Shown here: positions 24,601 through 39,300 of the stretch, piece after piece
Layout of the letters: every line of letters starts with the position of its first letter
Numbering within the stretch: position 1 is the stretch's first letter
DNA from: Metaphire vulgaris
Taxonomy: Eukaryota > Annelida > Clitellata > Crassiclitellata > Megascolecidae
Length of the DNA stretch: 64,000 nucleotides
Direction of reading: 5' to 3'
Assembly: GCA_018105865.1 (NCBI GenBank)
Contig: CM030845.1
Coordinates: forward strand, 10,892,390 to 10,956,389
The notes under the pieces: model-generated
What the model was told of the DNA's origin: nothing
Databases searched by the model: none
The model's input: only the letters and a program-made list of their open reading frames with translations
Position numbers and translations under genes: made by a program

Positions 24601-27252
24601 CTCGGTCTGTGCTACCTACACAACCATGGCCGAATGCATCGTGATATTAAGGTAACTGAGATGAAGGAAGATTTCATTTCATTCCCATTAATTCCTTGTT
24701 GTTTGTCACTATGCATATATGGCTAGTTTCTTGAAATTGTACTTCCATTAAGCTAAAGACGATGCATAGTTTTGGTGTATGTTTAGTAGGCCTACATTGA
24801 AATGATTCCCTATTGAGACCACCAAGAGATGGAAATAGGTCATTTGAAATTTACCTTTAGAAGGTTTATTCAAAAATGATGATGGTTGAATGTTGTACTT
24901 TCTAGAAAAGTCTTTATATTGGCAATTTCACTGGAGTTGTAATGATTCTCGGTTTACCAAAGTGGGATCAGATGAACGACCGTGTTGAGGCTTAAGTTTT
25001 TGGTTTTCCCATAATTTTTCTATCAACTTTTTTCTTGGAAGTTTTTATGATTGTATACTATTCTTGAAGTTAGTTTGATATTTCAGTGAATGTGCTAAGA
25101 AGCGCTAAATGCAAATTTGTATGAAGTATGTTTGTAACCTCAGCAGTTGATGCTAAGTAATCTTGTTTTAATTAAGAAGCACCATCTATAGGAGCATGGG
25201 AGGGGTGTAGTGGTGGAGTTATTGCCATGCACTTCAGGGTTGAAGATTCGACTCTGACCCTAGCCACTGAGTAGCAATCTTAGACAAGTTGTTCTCCCCT
25301 AATTGTCTGTGCTGGCGATAGAAGAAAACCATCTCACTCATCTCATCCCTGGGTGATGTAAAGGCCAATTGGGCCTGCATTAGAGCAGAAAACTCCTCTG
25401 TAAAATCATTGAATGCAAAAGCAAGTGTAGGGGTTAGCATAATTAGATGCAATTATGTAATTTGTGGAATCTCCTTGCATAGCATGCTTCGAGTGACACT
25501 GAAGGCTCTGTGGAGGTGATTTGGATGAACTCTTCTACTCTTGATTTTAATTTGAATTTCTTGAGTTGAATGTAGTCACAGTGGCATCTTATACTGAATT
25601 CAGGATTGTGTGAATACTTGCTTCAGGTGTGGTTTATTTATCTAAGGGCTGACCCAAGGTTAATGTCCAATTGTCCATCTACAGTAGCATATGCTGTGCA
25701 ATATTTTGTTTCAGTGTGATATTGCTGGATTTTGACTTCTTAGAAGCAGGGTTTTGCTAAAACTATTGCATCTGCTGAGCACTAGTTAGAAATATTGCTG
25801 TAGGCATGCTTTTAGAAAGGCAAATGAAACTTATCTTGCAACAAACATTACTTCTATTGTTCCTCTCCCTTTGCAGGGGGTCTAAGTTTCATTTTGTCAA
25901 TAACATGCGATAATGGTTAATTTAACCCCTTAACTGGGGATCCCGGATATATCCGTCCATTTTACATTGAGTTACAGTTAAATACATGGTTAAGGGGTTA
26001 AAAGCTATTGGTTGATGTTGCTCCACAAACTCAAAGGCACAGGAGAGCTGAAGGGTTAGCACCTTCAATTTTTCACAGTATCTGCTGAGTAATGGTGGTT
26101 GCCAACCTTTCCCTTGCCACTTATCATCTGGTAAGCACTTGATTTGCAGCTGGGTTGTTGGCTGGGTAAGCATCTGAGGCAGAAACAGCTGATTGGTTTC
26201 TGCTTCTTCAACCAAGATTTGAACCCTGTTGATGGCTTTAATGCCATGTTTCAGCTGTTCGATCCATGGTAATAAATTGCAACTCATTGGATTTTCCTTT
26301 CCTTTTGTACATGGATATATATATATATATCAGTATAAATCCTCTTCCAATCCTATGGGAGTTCTGTTTGTTTATGATGGTATTACACAGGTTATGTAAC
26401 CAATCATACTTCTGCCATCTTCAACTTTAAACATCTCTGTGACGACATTCAGTTGCCCAGGTGATTTGTTGGATTTCATCTTTTTGGCACCTTTTCTGTC
26501 TCATCTCTTAGTATGTTTTAGCTTAGTCCCTCTTTTTGCCACATGTAGTGTCCTTGTCCAAGATTTTCTGTTTAGTAGTTTAAAAAAATGGTCTATCCAT
26601 ATGTCCCTTATTTCACATTTAGCTGTCTCCGCTTGTTGTTTAACTAGTTGACTAATGGCATTGTGTATGACCTTTATTATACAAAGTACCGTATTTCTTT
26701 CTTTTTTTAGCACCAGGACCTGTAGTGGAATACTTTCTTTTGTTTGTTTTTTGCTTTTGCTTTATAGTAGCACACATTTGGCCTTTTGTATTGCATTGAT
26801 GTCTCTCTTTCGTCTTCTGGGGACCAGCTTATGGTTCAACTGTTGTAGCACATTTTCTTCCAGCTGCTACAGCTGAGATTTCATCATGCCATAGTCAGCT
26901 TTCTCTGCATTTTTGTCACAAATTTCAAATTAAAAATACTTGTACGATTTTTGCTTGCTTAGAACATTCCGATTTCTTCTATTTCTCATCTGCTGTTGAA
27001 TAGTTGCTCATTCAGTTGAAAATTATTCACCTTTGCTGTATGCTTCTGACCTGTTGCCTCATCTTCAACTCCCATGCTCATGTACTTTATAATACTTAAG
27101 TTGGGAGCTTCAGTATATCAAAACACTGGTCAGTGCATCACTCGACATGTTCAAGAAGCTACATGTCCTAGTTAATAACTAACAATGTAATGTGTTCGTG
27201 TAGTCCACTACCGGATAAGTTACCACATAAATCTTAACTTTTAATAATAATA

Positions 27253-27343
<91 letters not shown>

Positions 27344-30300
27344 CAGCCTGGTGCATTGTGTATACTAGTAACCTTGATATTTTATGTGTTAGGTTTTAGT
27401 TACTAGCTTGTTTGTGGATACTTTGATAACTGCCTAAGACATTAGTGATTAGGCACAAGGTGACACCAAGATGGCAATTGCAAATTCCCATATTTACTCG
27501 TTCAATGTTCTTCATCCCTTAGCTGTGCCATTGAGGAACACCTTCATATCCAAGTTGCTCAGGGCCATCACATCCATTTGCATTTCCTACTTTTAGAGTG
27601 TTTTGTTTTTTGTATAATAGTTCCTCTACTTTAAGTTTATGAAAACTTTATCTTTATCACAAGTGACTTCCCTAGCTGAGGTGCTTAAGCAGAAACTGTT
27701 TATTAAGCAATTTCCTATCATTAGTTTGGGACATATATTATCATTTAATCTTTCAATTTCTATAGCCTAATTTATCCATTCTGTAAACAGAAATATGGCA
27801 TTGTCCCCTTTTCGTGGCCATCCTTTTCTTGAATATAGACCTCTCTATACAAGCCTTCTGTTTGGTGACTTATTATAAATTGAAGTAGTTTATTCTCTTC
27901 TTGTATGATTTTCATTTGTATCCATTTGATAGATATACTATGAAATGCAAATTGTTTACAATAGTGTTCATCATAATGCTAGAAGATTATGTTTTTGCAT
28001 CAGTTCTTTAAATTTTGTAAAGTTTCTTGTGCATGTAAAGTTTTTGGTATATCAACATTTGAATCATGCTGTTCAATTCTAGCTGGCTTACTTACTTTAT
28101 GTTGCTTTAAATTATGCTGGAAATAATCTTCAGCTTAAAATGTCTTGAGCTAGTTGTCCTTGATGTGTTTAATTTATGGTTATACTTGTTACATTTTGAC
28201 ATTTAAAGTTCTTCTGTTTCTTTTATTCTTTTCTGTAGGGAGCCAACATTCTTTTGACTGATGATGGTGATGTCAAACTGGGTGAGTTATAAGGTGCCAA
28301 AGTTGTGCCTACAGACATTTTGATAAAACAATTCATGAAGGATTTAGCTTATAATCTGTAGATTGGATCTGGTGATTCAGAAGATTTAACTGCGCTTAAG
28401 TCAAGAATGATATTTTTTGAGAAAGAACTGCTTCATTATTGTGGCATTTTCTTAGTGGTCATAATGGACATATGATGCCTATTAATAATTTCCAAAATTT
28501 CATTCAAAATGTATTTTCTATTGGGTTTTTATTATTGATAACATTTTAATGTTTAAATTATACTTTTCTTTTCAGCTGATTTTGGTGTTTCTGCCCAGAT
28601 AACTGCTACCTTGTCAAAGCGAAAATCCTTTATCGGATCGCCTTACTGGTGTGATTTTAACTTATAATTGGTTTAATTATTTTACTTATGAAATTGTTTC
28701 TGCCGTTGATCTGACATCGACTTGCTTGAATTTGATAATTCTTTAGCTTTCCTTTCTTAGCATATCTAGAGGAAATTTTCACTTTTCTGATATTTATAGT
28801 CTTGTTTAGCATTCCACACAGAAAGTCTTTGACAGTCAGACAGTTTTGTTGTAAAGTTTTTGTGGGTTGCACTTTGCGTTAGTCAAAATTGGGCATCATG
28901 TTATTTCTAAGTTTCTTATGAATTAAAATGCATGTCATTGGTCAATGGATATTGCATGTCAAAGTTTCGTCAGTTAACGTTATTTAATGAACCTGACAGA
29001 GCCACGTGATTCATTTCTTCATCTGAAAATTGTCTGTCTGATATCAGTAATGGACAAATCGTGGTGGTTCTAATGCTAATTGGAAAATTAGATTTTCATT
29101 TCACTAGCCCTGTGTATTCTTTACGCATCATCATTGTTTTAGGATGGCTCCGGAAGTGGCTGCCGTTGAACGAAAGGGCGGATATAATCAACAGTGTGAT
29201 GTCTGGGCCGTTGGAATCACTGCCATTGAGTTTGCTGAACTGCAGCCTCCGATGTTTGACCTTCACCCAATGAGGTCAGGGTTTCAAGAATGAGTAACTT
29301 GTGCTTACTTTCCTGCATGGGCAGAGTTTATCAGGGGCTAAGGGGCTGAGTCCCTCATAAAGTAAAGTAAAGTAAAATCTCGTGGATTTCTATAGCGCCT
29401 TGGAAAGCAGCACAACAGTAGCTGCTTATTCTTAGGCGCTCAGCCTCTCTTAAAATAGCTATAGGAAAGGTGTGGGATCAGCCAGGCAATAGTCAATATC
29501 CGAAGGGCAGTGAGGCTAGGTTGTTACAGCTATGGCGGAAATGATTTAAGAAACAGGAAGGATTTAAGCTTAGACCTGAAGACTTGAGGAGAAAGTGCAG
29601 GAATTATAGGAAATGAGGAATCAGATTTTATTGTTTGAAAGTGTCCAAGTGTGCGAAGGGAAGCTGGGATCGAGTTCCAGAGTTCAGGTGCAGCGTATGA
29701 GAAGGCACGGTTGCAAATTTTCAGGGATGATTGATTTAGCGGGCGTGACAGAGTGAGATGAGATGACGAACGTGTGGGTCGAGGAGGCTGAGGGATTAAT
29801 AGTGACCTAAGGTAGACAGGTTTTGATGACTGAAGTGAGCTATGTGTAAGTGTTATTATCTTATATTGGATACGTTCAGTTATTTTAAGCCAATGTAATG
29901 ATTTTAGTATGGGTGAAATATGGGAGAATTTAGGTGACTTAGTAACAGCACGAGCAAGTGCATTTTGTATTGATTGCAATTTGTTGATAGAGGCTTTGGG
30001 AAGGTTATAGTAGAGGGAGTTACAATAATCTAATTTGGAGTGGACTATTGAGGTGGCAATTGTGGAGGCAGTTTTAGTATCTAGGCAAGGACGTAGGCGG
30101 CGAAGGTCACGAATATGAACATAGCAGGCTTTTGATAATTGGGAAATTTGTGATTCGAAGTTTAGAAAAGAATCAAATTTGAATCCTAGATTTCTAGCAG
30201 TTGGAACAGGGATTATTGAGACTTGCCTCAAGGAGCTTGCTGCTCGAGGGCCGCCGTTTCGGATGTTTTGTAAGGGCAGCCTTGATAAAGCCATGGAAAT

Positions 30301-33270
30301 CTACAGACCTGCCATTAGATAAACAAACAACAATAATTCATAGATATTTCAATAACTTTTTTTGCTTGTTAAACAGTCACAATGACCTTTTTAGCCCCTG
30401 AACACCCCAGCAATTTTTGTTGCTGCTTGTTGAACAGGCGTAATGAGGCCCGGCAAAAGGGGCAGGGAACGTTGAAGGACATTTTGATAGAAAAGTCTGG
30501 GAAGCATACAAAAGATCTTTGCTGCTTTTTCACAAGTGATCCTTATCTCACATCCAAAGAAGAAGCTGTTAAATTGTGTTTCAAGAACCTTCAGATTTAA
30601 TTATATACTGATTTCTTTGATCTTTGAAACCTTACACGTTGCAGTTAATTACACTAAAGCCATCTCTACTCTTCTTTATATCCTTTTCCTGCTCTTTGGA
30701 TGTTAAATTGTATTCATTACTAGTTAGGTGAAGTGTTTATTTAGTTTACCTGAATGGCTGTTGCAGATGCAAAGCTATTCAAATTTATTTGCTTGTACTA
30801 TTTGCATTTTCCTGAATTTTCAAGGTTTATTTTTATTTGTTGTTCAGATATTCATATTGTGGTATCTTATTGTAGGGCTCTTTTTATCATGTCGAAGAGT
30901 GGCTTTAAACCGCCACAGCTTAAAGATCAGAAAAAATGGTAAATTATATTGCTTATAGGGATAATGCAAATGATTATTTTTTGCGATTTGCTAGAGCATT
31001 GAAGGCTCAGCATTGAGAGACTACTAGAATTAAATACTCAGTATGTTCTGTATTTTGATCATGTACATTTGATATAAGACTAATGAACAACTTAAATACT
31101 GATTGCCTGTCATGAAGATAGATTAGATTAGTTGTGCTCGTTGATTGCCAATAGCAGTCATCACTGCTATCTATATATTTCACTTGAATGGTACACATTA
31201 TCTTTCATTGTTGAATTATGAAAACTCTTGACTTTTTTGTTGTTTGTTTATCTAATGGCAGGTCTGTAGATTTCCATGGCTTTATCAAGGCTGCCCTTAC
31301 AAAACATCCGAAACGGCGGCCCTCGAGCAGCAAGCTCCTTGAGGCAAGTCTCCTTGTTTTGTGTAGGGTAAAAATTCCACAGATTAGCTATGAATCTGTG
31401 ACAACTTTAGTTATGGTGACAAATTTTTTGCATACCGCTGTAATAGAAAAAGACAAAATAGATTAACTGGAGTAGCCAAATATACATCTTGTTGTCATCA
31501 TCTGATGATGATGACAAGATATTTGGCTACTCCAGTTAATCTATTTTGTCTGCTTTTATTACAATGGCATCACTTCATCATCGTCATCATCATCATTTGA
31601 TGAAATATTAGAGTAGTCTATATGACTCTGTTATTACATGGCCTACTAAGAGTCATGAAGTTCAATATGGATATTTGGAAATGATTGACAAAAGGAATTT
31701 GCTTTTGACGTCAATTGGGATGACACTTCCATTTGACCTTTTTGTATTTATGCTTTTTACATTTTGATATTATGGTGATGGAGCCAAACAGGACCTCAAC
31801 AGGTTTTTTGTTTTTTTGTTTGGGTCACCTCCATCCAGTAGTATTATTATTTTGTCTCTAGAATGCCTAAGGAGCAAGCAACGTTGCTTAGTCAACGAAA
31901 TTTAGTCTGTAGATGTCGAGCTGCTATTTCAATATTTTTGATCTGGACCGCTTCAACGAGTGTTGTTTGCTGACCAGGAGGTCTTAATGCGCCGTCAAAC
32001 TTTAGATTTTGTTGTCTTCTTCTTCTTCAGCACCCTTTCGTTCGCGGTGATTTTGATCGACAGATTGCTCAGGAGTTGCTGCGGAAAGCCTACGGCATGC
32101 CTGTGTCGTTCTTCGACTCTCATTCGCCCGATGCTGTAAGCGATTTTAATCAGAGTGCTGCTAGATGTTCTTTTTTGGTGGGTTTATAAGCATTGATGAT
32201 ACTTTATGATCAAGGTTGCCAGATGTAATGTTATATCGGAACTAAAATTCGATTCAACTCTTTAAGGTCATGCGCAGAATGATCCAAAGAATTACAGATT
32301 TGTTCAGAAGCCAAATAACATGGAATTCTGTTAAATTTGTAAAAGAAATGTTATGTAAAATATATCTAGGAAGGAATAATTCTAATTTTTTAAAATTTGT
32401 GATTTCATATTTTAGGAAACAGGAAATTTGAATTTGGGGTTTTCACGAGCATTTTAAGTCCCCAGTAATTCTGTTTGGCATTCTTGGCAAAGTCTTTGAT
32501 TTTCAGACAAATTTGGCTCAAAACGTAATGCTAGCCTTTTCATGTCCTATTCCTAGTGTGTACAAACTGCTTTGTTTAAAATTCAGTGCTCACAAAAGCA
32601 ATCGTATCAAATGTATTGTTGGCTGAGGTTTAGAGCGGAAGATTATTTTGTTTTTAAGGAGCTTTGACATTGTCAAATTTACAAAGTTCTAACAGAAAAA
32701 ATTGGCAGATTGATTTATTTATGATCAGTGTTTTGTAAGAAGGAGAGTTTTCTGTTTTTTCAGAGTTACCTAATTTTTAGGAACTAAGATGTTCAAAGCA
32801 ACTGTCTGCTCTCCTTTTTTATATGTATGTGTTGTTGGGGCTTAACTTATGTCATCGTCCAGTTCATTCTGATTTGTGTATGGTCAGCTGCCTAGATGAT
32901 AAAAATGATCATGAAATATTGCTATAATAGTCTTAGCCGAGTGTAACCAGGATTTTTGTGATGTTTTTGAGCAGCCAGCCTGACAAATGACTCTCAGCTT
33001 TAACGATGTCTATTAAAAGACATGATGGCAAGGCTAATGGAGGCTCATTACTATTATCTCACTGCTGCCCCTGAGCCTCTAGCAAATTGATAAGTTTCCT
33101 TATAGTTTAAGCTGATGTCGATTTGATTGTGTAGGATACTGAGTTGGCTAAGTCCGATTGATTTTTGAAAAAGATAGAATAATAGGTCTTAGCTAACTAT
33201 GCGATTACAAAATGTGTATATATGTATAAGATAATCTGTCTTTATTCATACATTGTTGAGAAATAAACTG

Positions 33271-33314
<44 letters not shown>

Positions 33315-36300
33315 CGTAAAATATCATGAGAAATTTTTACAGCTGTCAGACAGAGTACCAACGAGAATCTCGTCTGTTCTTTATGATGCTGAGCTTGACC
33401 ACTATGTTGGTTAGATTTTTAATTTATGACAATTTGTCACTTTTTCACATTAAATTATTTGAATGCTTTAGTTAATCTAATTATTTACCTATTTGTCTCA
33501 AATGTCAAGCGATTGTTTCAAAAGTTTGGTTTTCCTTAACAGCCTGTTTTTGTCATTCAGTTTGTCATCTTGAAGCCAAATCACTCATAAGAGATGTTGT
33601 CATTTCAAGATTTCTAATTCTGAGATATCAAATGATATCATTTTCTCGTGATGATTTTTGACTTATGTTCTGAAAACCATGCATCCTGGGAGATGAATCT
33701 TTATCTGCTTTTAACTGATTCTGTTTGTTAAGTTTTTCAGTATAACTTGTTATTTTGAAGATCATGATTTCGTAATTTGCCATTGCTTCTGACATTAGGA
33801 ATTATGGTGCATAGTAAATTGTCACTTTAATAACGACGACAATAATAATAATAATAAGACGTAGCATTTGGTGAATCGCCATAATTAAGGTGTAGTCTAC
33901 ATTGAGAACAGTTTTATCATTTTCAGAAGACAATTGTCCTCCGAAAGTGCCTCCACTTCCACTCGTTGTTAAGGTAGATTTGTCTCATTTTCTGCCTTTA
34001 ATGGAAATAGCGATTATGCTTAGCAATGAACTGTTTAATTTTATTAGGGGCATTTTATCATCATCTTTTATAAGAAATTGTTTAGAATGCCAACTGACGA
34101 ATAGATCGATCGTAGTTGATTATACTGTAGCACTTCAGATTGCTTGTTTCAATTCTCTGTTTCTCTGGCAGAACAATGAAAGTGAATATGATATCGCCCA
34201 GGATTGGTCTTTGGAATCCAATGGTGGCAAGTAAGCACATTTCTTGATGCTGTGTTATATTATTCGGTCTGTATGACCAGTGACTTATTGACCATTAAGC
34301 AGACCAAGAAGATGCTTAGTTCACCAGGGCCAAAGGAGCACCACCAAGTTGAGGAAGAAAAAAATGAATGAAGATTTGTACACAATTTATAAAACTATTG
34401 CAAATTGATCATAATGTTCCATTTCTTGATCATCAGGAATGTGTTTCTCTTGACACCTTCAATACCTTTATGTAGCCTAAGCTTGTACAGTATATTGTGT
34501 TATCATATGAATACATTTTTGTACTGCTGCAACCTGCATTGTTTATCAGGTCACAAAGATCAACAACTAAAATAGACTTTGTTAGTGTGGAAGGGAGGGA
34601 CAGTGTTTCATCCAGGCCTGTTGGGGGGGGGGGGGAATTCCCTGCAAAACTTCAAAATCTCACAAAAAATTTAGCAGCAACACAAATTTTTTATTGAACT
34701 TTGTCTTTTCTTCTCCAGCCAAGTAAATTTGCCCCCAAAGGCCTTGGGTCTGGACAAAATACTGGGAGGGGTACCAAGATTTGTCAGTGCTTAGGGCACC
34801 TGTGAGCTTTAATCTGCCCCTGCATAGGACTTGAGGCCATCTGGGTAGCAGAACCTAGTGACGCCTTTATTGACGTTTGTTCAGTGTTATAATGTTTCTT
34901 GTCAGTTTAAGGAATCAACTACTATGGTGCATATTACGTATAAGTTAATTGTTTTTTACGAGCCTGTTCTTTATATTATTTGCTTTTTGATTAGCAGTTT
35001 AAGGAATCAACTACTATGGTGCATATTACGTATAAGTTAATTGTTTTTTACGAGCCTGTTCTTTATATTATTTGCTTTTTGATTAGATTATACCTCATTC
35101 ATATTAAAACTTGACAGCTGTGATAGCTCAGTGACGACTTTACAATAGTGGAATATTTATTGCAAGAAGAACTCTTAACAACAATTGTCTAAAGGTCATG
35201 TTGCTTACCAGCAAGCAATGATGATAGATTATGCCTTTACTGATGCATTTTTGATAGTGTTTTAATGGGCCTCAATTGGCCTTGGAGCTGTAATGCGTAA
35301 TTCTGTTTGCAGCTTATGTTCGCTCGATGCTATTCTTTTTGCATTGGTCCATTGCACTATATTTCTTAGCAGAATTAATAGCTTCTGATGGTACTTGGTT
35401 ATTGGAATGCTCGCTAGGACAAACTCTCTTATAAATATCCTTGCAGTTAGAGAGTCAAATGAATTTATTTTTGGCAAGTCATTTATGCAAGGGCTTATTG
35501 TACAGTGTACACTATGTAGAAGTTCCACTAAAACTAATGAACCTCATTTGTATCCATTTGTGTTGATGCCTTTCAAACCAACAGTGAAATTAAACTCAAG
35601 ACGTACCTTTTTAATATCTCGTTCGATTGTTCCATGTAAAGCGCTCTTGACTTTGGCCCTTGCTATGTTACTGCGCTATACAAATTGTCATAAAGAATAG
35701 AATAAAAATTATAAACATAGCATCTATTGTATAGTATAGCTCTTGTTCTTACATATTTGGTCAAGTTATGCCACATCTTAATATTAAGCCAATAGGATTA
35801 CCATAACTTAGTTTTCATAAAAAGTAATAAAAGCTGCATGTTGAACAAGTGAACATGCCCCATAAACTGAACATTGATGTTTAAACTCCAAATTTCTAAC
35901 ATTAACATGTACCGGTATATGGTTTGAGCCATTTGGATGCAGGTTTGTGTGGGTGGGTGTTCATGTTCACTTTTTGTATGCCCATGTGTTTAATGTTTGA
36001 CTTTTTATTCTTTAATTGTTTTTTTGGTTCTGATAAATTATGGATATTTTAAATGTCATATGTTCCAGTTGTTTCAGGTTACATTGATAAGTGAAAATTA
36101 GCACCGAGTCAGATATTTTGGTAGATAGAAATACCTTTGCTGTACATTTTTCATAGTGATTTGTTTAGATGCATAATAGTTTCTTTAGGCATTAATTACA
36201 GTTGTTGCAGTGTCACAGTGACTTCTGAAATATTACCCAGGAACAATACAAACTGAATGGCATTACAGGTTTCAGTTCAGTAAATGGGATTGAAGGTGAT

Positions 36301-39300
36301 AATAATTAAACCTTCAGGTTTCACAAAACCCTAAAGAAATTGAGGTGTTACACACAAAAACTACTTATGATGTGGGTTATTATCATCTTGTATACCAGTA
36401 GATATCTATAACTTTTGGTCTCGCATTGTAGGGACACTCGAGGTCACCCCTTTAGCCACCTGAACTACTGTGATGAGTGAGGTTTTAAAGTACTTGGTTT
36501 GCATGGAAAATTGATGCAGATTGCCTGCACTTTGTTTTCTGTTGCATGTTTAGAACATGTTTCAGCTCTATCAAATATCTTTTCACAAGAAAACTGTGAT
36601 ATGTAGTGTCTGTTTGGATTTATGGTAAATTTTATAGTTTCTTATTCGGTTATTTATGGGATGTTAATGTTATCCAGGCATTTTTTTAGGTTTTACAGCT
36701 AGGTTTATTAGAAATGTGTGTATGTTGTCTTGGTAGATTTTCATCTTCTTTGTCGGTTTAAAATTATATTTGCTGGAATTGGTGGACATACCATGGTACT
36801 TCAGCATTTAGTTTGCAAAATTATGACACATCACTTAATAGTAAATTTAGTAAGTTCCTGCTTTGGATTATGATAGATTCAGATGTTAAAACATCTTGAA
36901 TATTTTACTGTTAGCTTAGAAGTCTTGTATTTTCTACTAGCTATCGGTTATTGAAATATTTTGGGTGTTTGTAAGACCTACAGACCTTCAGAATAATCTT
37001 TGAAAGCTGGAACAGAGTTATTGGACTGGTAGAATCAATATTATGATACTGTCATGGGTCTTTAGAATATACTAGATCAGCAGTGAAAAACTAGTTATTA
37101 TTGAACAGTTTCAGCCTGTATGCATTGCATGCTGACCATTTCGTGGCATATTTAGTCTGGATGCTCTAGAAGTGAATGTTCTTATATGAGTTGTCGTTTT
37201 AAGTGTGCGAGTTCTTTTCATGTTTTTCATCCCATTGATGGATATGTTCAGTTAACCAACATGCTGCAATTTTGTGCTGGTTCAGTGCTCAATTTCAGCT
37301 GTTAATGATTGTTTTTCAAGAATCTAGGATGGCATGCTGCTTCCGTCAAGTACTGGAAGGAGTTATATGCACAAGCAATGAATGTATGTTTGGTATTGCT
37401 GGGCGTCTGATTACTTGTTCTTATAATTGTCTTTACTTTTCTAGAGCCACTCTGCCTTTAGCGAATACCTCTTGGCAGGATGGAAAATCAGAGGTCAGTT
37501 TATTTTATGTTTAAATTTCATGTTTATTTACTGAATTTCATGCAATTTACAACTGCATCTGTGATATAAAACTTAATGCAATTTTTAAAGCACTAGACAT
37601 GCTGGCATCCAAACGGTGGTTCTTGATTTTAAAAAAGTCATTTAGCTCTGTTTCGGTTCTTGTCGTTGTGTGAAGGTCATTTGATTTTAGTGAATTTATT
37701 TTCTGATTTCATAGTATCACAAGCTTATTGGCTTAGAAGTATTACTGAGCTGTACATTATTACTAATTGTTTATCTTGTTGATTAGAGTAATTTAATTTA
37801 AACCGAGTGTAATTCAGTTTATTTGAGTGACTGCGAAGAATGCTTCAAGACAACAGCATCAATCTGTCTTTTAGTTAATATGAAAGGAGAGCATGTCTTG
37901 AGTGCTTTATTCGCTTCTGCTTCTGATTTGCTTTCCTCGTTTTGCCGAATCTTAGCTCACATATAATTAAGCCAAAGTCACAATAATAATTAATGATAGG
38001 ATATTTGATAGAAGTTACTGTTTTCTCACTTTTTCTGACTGTACAAATTTATTAATTTCTGCTGGAATTAAACAGAAATTTCTTGCATCTAGCATCATAA
38101 AAATGTATTGAGCAAGATTTGTTTGACTTTGTCTTCTGGATTGCATGAAATTTCAGGCATCATCATCATCATACTTAGCCTAATTCCTTGGTGGCAGATT
38201 TGTGATATGATAATTTGCAGATTGAATTAATGGGATCAAGCAGGTGTGCAAGTGCTAAGTGTTTTACCTTATCCTCACCTGTTGCGTGTGTTGCATTTTT
38301 CCGTTTATGTTGCTTTTATTCCCTTTTATGTTGCACTGGTGATATGGTACTCTAGCAACGCCTTAGTGGGACTGACTACATCACCATTTCTGCTCCTCAA
38401 AGAAAAGCGAGCACGGGAAGCGAAAGAGTGCGTGATGCTGACGGCAGTCGTGGTAGTATCGGCGAAACCGCGCTGGTTTCCCGCAGTCGGTCTGTTCCAC
38501 CGGTAGCCAACGACCACGGACGATTGAGTGGCGGTTCGCACCGCGAATCTCTTGACAGCACTGGTTCTCCGTCGTCTGGTTTGACTCCAGAGGCGAGACG
38601 CAATCGGAAGTCAGCTTCCAACGTGAGTGAGGACTTTGTGGAGTGAGACTGTGACGGTGGATCTATTGTCAAGACAAATGATAGATGTTGTTGTCAATTC
38701 TCATTCCTTTTCTGTAGATGAATGACATCCATTTTTCGTTTCCTTTTCATTGTTTTTCTTTCCTGTCTTCTTTTCACCAGTCCTCACATCTCGCATTCCT
38801 GCACTTTTCATTATGTTCCCCCACCTTTTATTTCATTCCCTTTCTTTCCTTTTTCGTCCATTGTTACATTACAGATCCTTTCCTCTTTCTTCTTTATGTC
38901 TTTTCTCTGCTTCTGTTGTGCGTTACATCCTCCACATTCTCTTTTAAAAGTATGTAGAAACATTGTATATATGTATGAAGATGGTCTGAACAGTTTCAAG
39001 ACTTTATTCCAAGTAATTTAAAAGTAATGCTGCTTGCTCTTAGTGAACATGGGGTCACTCAAAGGCTTGCCTTAAAAGGGGAATTTTATTCAAATTTTAG
39101 AGTGCTATATGTTAAGATATGTTAAGTATTTCAGTCCAGGCTGTCTGTGCTATGCCACTCTGAAACTGCTTTACAGAGTATCAGAGTAAATTGAATTTTT
39201 ATCATGCTTTTTGGATAATGCATGCGCAAAAATAAATGTTTGACAGAAACCAATATTCTCTGACACCACCATTTTCTTGTGTCAGTAGATGAAATATTTT

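Larger units (their letters stand above)
24652..28238 (+). other. MAP4K intron 5 content
   Basis: 3.6 kb. Holds a tRNA-derived SINE (25195-25450), mini-element copy c (25922-26001) and a triplet microsatellite (27247-27345). No further exon recognised. Confidence 0.6.
34231..37444 (+). other. MAP4K intron 14 content
   Basis: 3.2 kb. Contains a degraded hAT-like element (34605-34770), a two-copy 92-bp tandem duplication, and a stretch at about 35280-35710 whose end (ctgcgctatacaaattgtc) resembles LINE or SINE tails. No extra MAP4K exon recognised. Confidence 0.55.

Noticed and set aside
35280..35710. Open frame of 101 codons on plus and 88 on minus in MAP4K intron 14
   Set aside because: The end resembles a LINE or SINE tail, but no clear reverse-transcriptase motif could be read, so no element was called.
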